A stretch of DNA of 64,000 bases from Branchiostoma floridae (taxonomy: Eukaryota; Chordata; Leptocardii; Amphioxiformes; Branchiostomatidae), in the NCBI RefSeq assembly GCF_000003815.2, contig NC_049987.1, positions 22,993,661 through 23,057,660 on the forward strand, in the 5' to 3' direction. This document shows, piece after piece, positions 55,601 to 64,000 of the stretch (the first letter of the stretch is position 1; each line of letters opens with the position of its first letter). Under the pieces are notes generated by a model that saw nothing but the letters and a program-made list of their open reading frames with translations, did not search any database and was not told the origin of the DNA. The position numbers and the translations under genes were made by a program.

Positions 55601-58600
55601 ATGGCGGGTCCATCCAAACGTAGCTGGGGCAGTGTGACGGTTTTGAGTGGCTGTATCGTCCCTAAAGGCGAGGTTCCCGACGCCCCTGACGAAGCAGACG
55701 ACTCCGGGTCAGACGACGATGAGGACGGGGACATGCAGTGGCTCGATATGGACGAGATCGACGACGCGAACGCGGGCGTCTCTGTCGCTACCCCCAAACG
55801 CCTCTGCAACCAGCTTGGTACAGAATTTGGCTTTGTTCTTGTCTTCCACTTTGTTTGCTTTGTTAGTTTGTAGGCAAATCTTGGATCAATGATATGTGAC
55901 TATGTGAACACTTATGCACTTCATAATATTAATAATCTATATTTCACTAATTTCGCCAAGATCACAAGCGGCTGCCACTTGTTGCATGCAACTTATTTGT
56001 CTGCACCTCGCTTCCACCAACTTATATCCTGACGTCCTTGCTCCCACTCAGTGCCCCTCCTTCTTCCCCTTTTGATACAATTTCTTTCCAACATAATTTA
56101 AATCCCAGTTTTGTAGTGGCAATTTTGTGGCATAATATTATTTCCCAAAGGAAGTGTGTGTGTGTGTGTGTGTGTGTGAGTGTGTGTGCGTTTGTTTGGG
56201 TGTGTGTGTGCGACCAATGTATGTGCGTTTGTGTGTGTGTGTGTACTGTGTGTGTGCATGTGTTTGAGTGTGTGCATGTGTGTGTGTATGAGTGTGTCTA
56301 TAGAATTTTGATGTATATTAGTACACGTAAACACATTTTATTTTGTCCCATCTTTGTCCACAGTTCATGTGAGGGACAAATCTGGAAGACTCCACCGCGT
56401 CAAGGGGAGGTTCCCACTGCAGGACCCATGGTGGGACCTCAGCGTGGAATGTCGTTTCAGTGGAGGAAACACGTACCTCACGACCGGCTATCCCGAGTAC
56501 CGTCTCAACCAGAACCCTGACGTGAACATGATCCAACTCTTCCTAAAGAAATGTGGGGTTCAAGATAAGGACAGAGCAGCATTCCACGATGCACTACAGC
56601 TAGAACCACGGCTCCAGGAGAAGCCACCAAACTTTGAGAACCTGTGTGAAGTAGTGGAACAATATGGCTCCTTGAATGAGACAGCAGAGGCGGTGGCAGC
56701 ACAAATTCTTCAATGCATAAACTGTAGGTATTATAATACAATGTACAATAATAGTAATACGTAAAATAAAATAATAAAGTGGTATCATTTTTTTATTCGC
56801 AACTTCACAGAGGCCATAGTATCTGTACCCAAACTGTTTAGACCATGTGCTTTTTAGACTCTTTTAAGAGGATCTCAAGTAGAAATGTTGCTGATGTCAC
56901 GTTAACCATGCTATGTTTTCCTCTTTTTTCCAATACAAAAATTTCACCTTTGTGGTGAAACTTAACACACTTTTGTTTTAACATGAGTAAAAAAGTTGGC
57001 AACTTGAGCATAAGTTTTTTCACACATTGATGTTCTGGTATTTTGGACCTGTGGTTCTGTGCCAGTACCTTTACCAACTTACACATCCCTACTTGAAACT
57101 AATTTGCATTTCATGCTTGTTTCCTCAGCTATGGGTAAAGAAGAGGCGCAGGCGATGGTAGCTCCGACTTGGCTGCGCTATGGTTCCAAGCTTCTTCCCA
57201 AGAGGTTCTACGGACTTCTGCTGTCTGAGAAAGATAAGCTGAAAGTCTTGGAGACAGTGACTGCACAAGAGCCATGGAAGCTTGGCTTTGGGCCGGTAGG
57301 TTCTTCAGATAATATTACCGCAAAAGGGTGAATGTTTGTGGTGGTTGTATGTTTGTAGTTTTGGTGGTAACATTGTCACTGGCAACTTAAAACCCCCACA
57401 AACATTTCTGTAGTACTAGTAGTTACTTAATACTTAATGTATTCCATTCACGTGTTGTTTACTGTAAAATGAATTGACTTTTCTGTTTCATGTTCTGTTC
57501 CCAGATCATGTACTGGAAGCACCGGTTCATCGGCGTCGAGGCCACGCTGGACGCCTTCAAACACTGCAGCCTCCTGGAGAGGTTCGTTTGTTTGTTTGTA
57601 TCTTTATTTATTCATGAGAAGCTCAAATCGGCCTGCAGGTCGCTTTTCATTAAGGTCATGAGGGAAGAGGTAAGGGTCAGATACGAATATAACAGAGGTA
57701 CAGATTACATCGAGTCCTAATACATTTTAAATCTATCTGTATCTGTATCTGCATCTATATAGCCGGTATAACCGCCGTTCGGCGTAACACACCAGCTTAA
57801 CACACCATTTGGTTTGGCGTAACACACCATTTGGTTCGGCGTAACACACCACTATCAACATATATCACTACATAAACATGGTACAAAACATTAGTAGAGT
57901 GAAAGCTCAGCGTTTATAGTTCGTGTCTGATCATTTTGGTAATTTCTCAACAGGTTTCCGCCAACAGAGAAGGATGCCATCTACATCTACGACTTCATCA
58001 AGTCCAAGTGTCGTCGGGAGGGCCACACCTTCGTCTACGAGAAATCCCTCCACCGACGGTCTTTTAGAGACCATGACATCGTAGACAGGGCCAGAGCCAT
58101 GCAGTTTCTTGTAGACAACAAGATCACAGTCCAGCTAGAAGGGAAAGTTGCCTTGAAGAGGTACCATGACTATGAGAACAACATCAGAGGTGGGATTGAC
58201 AAGCTTCTTGAGAAGGACAAGATAAGCAAGTGGGTGATAGACTCTGCCGATCTGGAAGGAGAATTCGGAGAAGACGAAGACCAGAAGAAGGCTGCTGAGC
58301 TAATCTGCAGGAACCCTGTAACTGTCATGTCCGGGAAAGGAGGGTGTGGGAAGACCTACGTGGTCAGCAAAGTCTTCAAAGTTGCACACGACCAGATTCT
58401 CGCGGAGATCGAGGCTGAACGTGAAGATGATGAGCGTCTGAAGAAGGCCCTAGACTCCAGTTTGAACAGTCTGTCTGGGCAAGAAGATAGCCAGGAGGAC
58501 CAGGATTTTACTGAATGTGAAAGCATGCAAGACTGTACCCAAGCAGAAGCCGTAGCAAGTCCATCTCCTCAGTCTACAATCAGGAGTCAACTCAGACAGG

Positions 58601-61600
58601 CTGAGGAAGAGGAAACAGTCAGGATCCTACTGACCGCTCCCACAGGAAAAGCCGCCCACCTTCTCGGCAAGCGCACAGGCCTGAAGGCTTACACTCTACA
58701 CCAGGTTATCTGGTCCTACAGGTAGGGATGGAAATCATGGATCACAACAAATTCAAATCTACCTATCAGTTTGAAGTGTCATTGGTTAGGTCTTGATAAA
58801 CAAAACAGAATGTTTTTTTATTTGAAATAAATAGGACATACTGCTCAAGTGACTTATAGCCTGAGTACCATCCTCCATAATGACTGCTGGCTCAGTACTT
58901 TCACTTGCTAATTCCTTAATTCCATCACTACAGAGGATGGTACACATAGTTAGCAAGCAAAAGCACTGAGCCAGCAGTCACTAGCTATGGGGGATGGTAC
59001 ACAAGCTAAGTACTTATGGCCACTTAAAGGTCTGAACTGAGCCTTAAAATTCTCCAGGATTGGTAAAACTGTTTAAATGTGACAATTTCAAACCTTACAG
59101 GCACTTGAAGGGCGAAGAGTGGAGCTTCAAGGACGTGCGAGCGCTGGTGGTTGACGAGAGCAGTCTGGTATCAGTACAGATCTTCTCCACCCTGTTCGAT
59201 ATCCTGCTGAAGCACACCTGCCTACAGAAGCTGGTGCTGCTGGGAGATGTGGACCAGCTGCCCTCCATAGAGCCGGGCAACTTCCTCACTGACATGTACC
59301 ACTCCCTGGCTCCCATTGGCTGGAGCATCAGGCTGAGGACCAATCACAGGTGGGGATTCTTTTTTTAATTGTGTTTGAATACTTTTGAGTACTGCCCTCC
59401 ATAGAGCCGGGCAACTTCCTCACAGACATGTACCACTCCCTGGCTCCCATTGGCTGGAGCATCAGGCTCAGGACCAATCACAGGTGTTTATTTACTAGTA
59501 TTTAGATATTCTACTGATGTCCAAGGGAACCCTTATAAAATTATAAGTTTATAACAAGTTTTTAAAAAACGCCAGTAGGCTATGTGTACTTGCCTGGTTA
59601 GATAAATAAACTGAAACTGAAACAAGTTAGGATACCGACAGGATTATAAAGCATTATTCTGATTGAAAAAAGGAAAATAAATGTATGTTGAAGTTTTAAA
59701 GGTGGTTTGCAGATTTTCCATGACCTCTTCATGCTTGTTCTGTCTTCTACCCTAGTACTCAATAGTTTCCACCACAAACATTCAATCTTCTCAAACTAAA
59801 TAAGATACAATACAGATTAGAAATCAAGGTAGTAATAAGATACATGGAAAATCCAAAATTATATCCAGTTGCTCGAGTAACTGCCTTTTGGTGTATCTCA
59901 TTACCTCAATTTCTAACCCTCATCAATGTAAACAGATACAACATGTCTTTGTGTAAGTATTTTGAAACAAAGCCATGCAGAATCTGACTAACAGTTTGTT
60001 TACAGATCCGAGTCCAGGCTGATTGTGGACAACGCCACGCTGATCTCACAGCAGAGACTGCCTCACTTTGACCCAGAAAGGAATTTCCACGAGGTCAGAG
60101 TTGACAGGGAGGACAGTAAGTACAATGACAGTACTACAGTCATTACTTTCCTACACTGTAAACTCAATACCCATTGATATAAAAAAAGATATTGGGTCAC
60201 ATGGTATAACTTCAGGGTGTTTGACACAGAAGCCAGAGGTCCTTGGTTTGAATGCCGTCATGCTACTGACCTTGTGCCTTTTGGAAAGACACTTAACACA
60301 ACTTTCGTCACTCCACCCAGGGTAAAAATGGGTACATGACTTCAGTCGGAGAGGTAAAAGGCGGTGAAAGGAGAGGTTTGGACTCCTTCTTCCAGTACCG
60401 TGCTCTAGACACAGTGGATATCAACCCTGTGCCCTTACACCCACAAAAAGCCTATGGGACTACCTTTACCCTCTCTTTGTCCTTTGTATGTGGCACTGTT
60501 AAAACAGTGTCACTAACTTGTGTCACAATGTTCTTAAAGCATACTAAAAGATGTTTTTATAAAGTAAGAAAAAGGTTCCAGACTTTACAGACGTCTTTGT
60601 GAAATGATTTGATTGTTTGTTTGTCTTGCAGTGTTGACCAGTGCTGTGACTCATCTCCTAAAGAGTGGCTGCGCAAAAGACCACAAGTCCTCACAGTTTG
60701 TTGCCTTCAGGAGGTTGGTTTTTGGTTTGAAGGTTCATCTGTGTTGATAGATTTCATCATGAAGAAGCCTTCTTGAATTGTAATTGCGAACACAAAGAAT
60801 TAGACCGACGACCAAATTTTTAGAGTAGTGAGTATGATGCCAGTCTTTGTCACGTATTGAATCTGCTGCATAAAGTATTGTCGTAAAATTGCAGAGACTC
60901 TGTGATGCTAGCCTGGGTACCATCCGTATTCTACCGGGGCTCCTTACACTCGCTACCCCTAAAAAGCGAGTGTAAGGAGCCCTGGTAGAATACGGATGGT
61001 ACTCAGGCTACTGTGATGCAGCCTGCTCCCTCAGATCTGATGGCGGGATCTAACCCTGGGAGCGACTGCATCCAATTAACAACTTTGATCCCGGGGGGCC
61101 CAAAGATCCACATTCATTCCTTGACAAAGACTGTTGTACAGTCAAAAAATTTGAGTTTATTTATATAATATGTTCATTTTTTTTAATGTTCACACAAAGA
61201 AGCCATTTTACTCAAGAATGGTATTATTTTCTCCCCAGTGCCTTTTGTACCATGATGGTAGTGGTGAGGTTGTGTGTTTGGCTATAAATGAGAGCTGTAG
61301 TGCAGCCATATTGCACCACATTGCACCTCTTGCTATTTGAAAAAGCATTTTGCTTCATCTCAGATAACTGTTTTACCTCTTGTTATACAGGAAGGACTGC
61401 AACATCATCAATGAAGTGTGCTGTAAGCTGTACTCTGGACACTGCATAAAGAACAACAAGAACCGAAGCTGGATTATGGTAAGATATTAATGCTCTGGTT
61501 CATTTTAAGTTTGCATGATAATAGCATCTGCTGACAGAATTCTGATTGGTATACTAATACTGAAATTTTGAATGCAGGTGCAGCCCCAACTGAAATGTCT

Positions 61601-63778
61601 TAAGCCAGGACTGGAACCAGGGTCGCCCAGTTACCAACTTAAAGTGGCACCAGTTAATAGAATTTGAACAGTGACTTCTATTTCAAGTTACACACAGTCA
61701 AGTACCTCCTTGTCTTGCACTCTCACAAGACTAGGTCCCTCCATGAACAAGATGGACTGAGAGCCATCAGAAATGTGTATACATCTTACAAAAGAAGTCA
61801 CTGTAAGTTAAAAATTCTATTGACTGGGCTCATACATGACTTATCAATCTCTTCGACAATAACTGTAACCAGGAGCTCGCTGTGAGGCTGCTACCAGTTG
61901 AGCTACAGGGACATCCATTCCTCTTGGTTATTCACAAAGTGTACCATCTTCAGTCTTTTAGCTAGGATTTTACTATAGGGGTTCCAAATTTTTTGGTGAT
62001 TTGCAGTAAGTGATATAGGCACGACTATTGTAGGGGGGTCCGGGGGCATACACCTTCCATGGTGCAGAGTCAAAGAGAATTTTCACCTAGTGGAATACCT
62101 GGTCAATCAGAATTTCATGCTTGTTAGAGGATCTGCTCCTCATTGTAAGGGCGTCTAGTGTGTCCAATTTCTTGTTATTTTAAGAAAAGCGTGTCCCAAT
62201 GATGCCTTGATGCATACCTGGCTAAAAGCCTGACCATCTCATATTCCCCATACAGGTAGGAGACAAAGTGTGTTGTACTAAAAATGCCAACATCAGTGTC
62301 TATGTGGACCCGTCGGAGGCACGGCAACGTGCGAGGGAGGAGGAAAAAGAAAAGGATAAAGAGGAAGAGAAAGAGGAAGGAGAACAAAAAGGGAAGAAAC
62401 CGAAAAAACTGCTGGACACCGTGAGATTATGCAACGGGGAGATCTTCTTCATCACAGATGTATGCTTGTTTGTTTAATAATATCTATTTTACACAAGAAA
62501 GTACATAATACACAATAAAAAAAGCAGATGCAAATATTATTTCTTCTTTCAATATTGTCTTCTGAGTACATCGCAGCATAGTTGTTCACTGTGTTCTGTT
62601 GCTGCAGTGGTCTAGACACATGCCTGGCTAAAACTAAAATCCTGACAATCGTGCAGTTTTTGAAAAGCCTCATTTCCTAGTATAATGGTACACACTAACA
62701 AACAAAAACACACTGAGTCACAGCACTGCTTTTGTCTCCCATCAAACTACATAGGACACGGAATGTATCTCAGCGAAAGGCAAGACAATACGTTGGCTGA
62801 CCTTGGATGACCTTGAGAGGCAAATCAAGGTCAACTATAAGGAGCTTAAGTCCAAAGGAGGCCTGAAGCATGCGTGGGCAAGGACTATTCACACCTACCA
62901 GGTCAGAGCTTAACTGGCGTTATAGATTATGTTTGATGCTTGACTTGTGATTGAACCAATTATTTATTCTACATTTTATCATGGCGACTTGGGAAATACA
63001 TTTGTAGAGTCATATCATGACTGCATTATGATTGAGCCTTTTGGTAAAACCTGTTCTCACTTATTTTCCATGTCTGAAGGGTTCTGAGTCCGACACGGTG
63101 CTGTATGTCGTCGGTACACCCACCCGCCACCAGAACTGGCAGCACGTGTACACGGCCGTGACGCGCGGTAAGAAGGAAGTGTATGTGGTGACCTCACCCA
63201 GCGCTCTCAGCAAGTCTGTGCAGACCCTACCCATCTTCAGGAACACGCTTCTGCGCAACTTCCTGGTCACGGTAGGTCTCTCATCATATCTTTTGTCTCT
63301 GACACTGTCAGTTAAACAAAATTCCCTTTGTTCTGTGAAACTTATTGAGACGCTATTAAGAAAATCTAATGGCGTGTGTCCAAAGAACATCATTTATCTT
63401 CCTGGACTTATTTAGACAGTTTTTATATACATACGCACATTGCATAGTACAATCATCAAATATTTACACTAACACAGTAACATTGAAACTACTTTTCTAC
63501 ATGGCTGTTGTATAATTATATGAAAGAACTGCAAGATGCATGAAAAAGTCATTGCTTGTCCATATCTATATCTACATTTCTATCTCTCTGTGTGTATTAC
63601 ATTATATATTACATAAAGGGAGAAGTAAAGAGAGAGACAATTCACTGTAACTGATGACTTCACCTTCGGTGCCTCTTGTTTCAGCTGTTGGATCCAATGA
63701 GGCTTCCTCCAACTAAAGGACCTGGTTGTGTAAGGCCACAAGCTCGAGGTTTTGTTACAGCACTGGATCTGTGCACAG
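55601..63778 (+). CDS. HELB: DNA helicase B, copy B (runs off the window)
   Basis: Second HELB gene, divergent from copy A. Thirteen exons join in phase for 918 codons: 55601-55817, 56364-56723, 57129-57295, 57505-57581, 57954-58721, 59101-59349, 60006-60115, 60632-60713, 61391-61478, 62256-62459, 62755-62901, 63080-63271 and 63685-63778; the C-terminal tail lies beyond the window. Walker A GKGGCGKT is near residue 401, with VVDES, GDVDQLPSIEPGN and TAVTRG all intact, so it should be catalytically competent. Equivalent exons have identical lengths to copy A at 360, 167, 110, 82, 147 and 192 bp. Differences: introns split the big exon in two places (LLE|R and WSY|R); exon 62256-62459 has a 31-aa Lys/Glu-rich insert; exon 57954-58721 has extra residues (RSFRDHDIVDRAR). 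No stop or frameshift was seen. Confidence 0.94.
56154..56300. repeat. (GT)n microsatellite
   Basis: Interrupted GT repeats in HELB-B intron 1, ending ~60 bp before the acceptor of exon 2. The Cys/Val frame over it is an artefact. Confidence 0.85.
58857..59008. mobile_element. TAGCCTG-class foldback element, enlarged (152 bp)
   Basis: Begins tagcctgagtaccatcctcc; the right end (ggatggtacacaagcta) is diverged. A second 'agaggatggtacacat' inside (about 58932-58950) suggests a partial internal duplication. It lies in the HELB-B intron that is missing from copy A. Confidence 0.65.
59391..59483 (+). repeat. Duplicated 3' end of a HELB-B exon with donor
   Basis: The last ~92 bp of exon 59101-59349 (from LPSIEPGNFL to the donor) recur 41 bp downstream with about two changes, again followed by gtg. 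There is no acceptor before the copy. The real donor was taken at 59349 because it matches copy A in length and phase; the copy provides a competing donor at 59484. Confidence 0.9.
60215..60430 (+). mobile_element. tRNA-derived SINE, family 1
   Basis: B-box-like cttggtttgaatgccgtc, then 'ggaaagacacttaacacaac', 'aaaatgggtacatgacttca' and 'gagaggtaaaaggcggtg'. It is the best preserved of three copies. HELB-B intron between exons 60006-60115 and 60632-60713. Confidence 0.75.
60909..61010. mobile_element. TAGCCTG-class foldback element, near-perfect hairpin (102 bp)
   Basis: Left arm tagcctgggtaccatccgta is mirrored by tacggatggtactcaggcta; inner arms (ggctccttacactcgct / agcgagtgtaaggagcc) pair through to an 8-10 base loop (acccctaaaa). 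Confidence 0.85.
61570..61912 (-). mobile_element. SINE split by an insertion (tentative)
   Basis: The reverse strand has an A-box-like tagctcaactggtagcagcc near 61905-61880, while a B-box-like ggttccagtcctggc lies near 61622-61608, far beyond tRNA spacing. The sequence between may be an insertion. The distal part ('gcaggtgcagccccaac') also occurs at about 3439-3457 in front of another decayed copy (3430-3530). Confidence 0.4.
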
Positions 63779-64000
63779 GTAATGAAGTTATCAATTACTA
63801 AAATGTAGTTAAAACTATTGCAGAGGGGAAAGTCTTCTCAAGAACTTATTGTTAATTTTCATGTTTTAAGAAGAAGGAAGAAGATCTGTAGATTCAGTTA
63901 GAACAAAGCATAACCTTTCTATTCTTCTAATATGATTATCTAAACCAATGTATTAAATAATAATAGGCTTAGCCCATGTTGGGCTTGGATTTGCAATGCT

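Noticed and set aside
56038-56520. 160-aa frame with Cys/Val repeats
   Set aside because: It is made by the GT microsatellite and a wrong-frame reading of HELB-B exon 2.

Overview
This is animal nuclear DNA, most probably from a lancelet (amphioxus, Branchiostoma). The genes are broken into exons with GT..AG introns. The proteins read as deuterostome orthologues: an astacin metalloprotease, Rheb, LYRM2, TIPRL and DNA helicase B. The repeats are a dense mix of foldback elements, tRNA-derived SINEs, LINEs, a DIRS/Ngaro-like retroelement and mariner. Minisatellites that span exon borders recur in nearly every gene; from memory, such repeats have been described in amphioxus. The species is an inference; nothing was searched.

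Layout. (1) 1-14.05 kb, + strand: 3' seven exons of a secreted astacin metalloprotease that ends in a kringle domain; its introns hold MITEs, SINEs and a ~155-bp satellite (8.54-10.40 kb). (2) 14.05-18.57 kb: no gene seen, probably facing 3' UTRs. (3) 18.85-27.73 kb, - strand: LYRM2 (three exons, 86 aa) with an intronless Rheb 76 bp behind its stop codon; a decayed LINE lies in the 7.6-kb LYRM2 intron 1. (4) 28.35-37.10 kb, + strand: TIPRL (seven exons, 309 aa), starting 619 bp from LYRM2 in the opposite direction, with a truncated DIRS/Ngaro-like element in intron 1 and two arrays of partial exon copies. (5) 38.7-41.8 kb: LINE remains. (6) 41.81-64 kb: two HELB (DNA helicase B) genes head to head. 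HELB copy A (- strand, 41807-55348) assembles in frame from 13 exons into 1044 aa. HELB copy B (+ strand, 55601-63778 and beyond) gives 918 codons before the window ends. Only 252 bp separate the two start codons.

What stands out. The HELB pair is an inverted DNA-level duplication: intron sequence is still shared at some positions. Copy A nevertheless has one exon where copy B has three, and the end of that exon is far more alike between copies than the rest, which points to gene conversion. Partial-exon tandem copies that carry a splice site occur in astacin (twice), TIPRL (twice) and HELB-B, and a similar duplication covers the 3' end of Rheb. The astacin-kringle fusion and the Rheb reading frame sitting directly behind LYRM2 are also worth testing.

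Function. HELB acts at replication forks and in end-resection control; LYRM2 is a mitochondrial complex I-related LYR protein; Rheb and TIPRL both belong to TOR signalling, though their closeness may be chance. All exon joins were made by hand from splice motifs, phase and family similarity, without transcript data.
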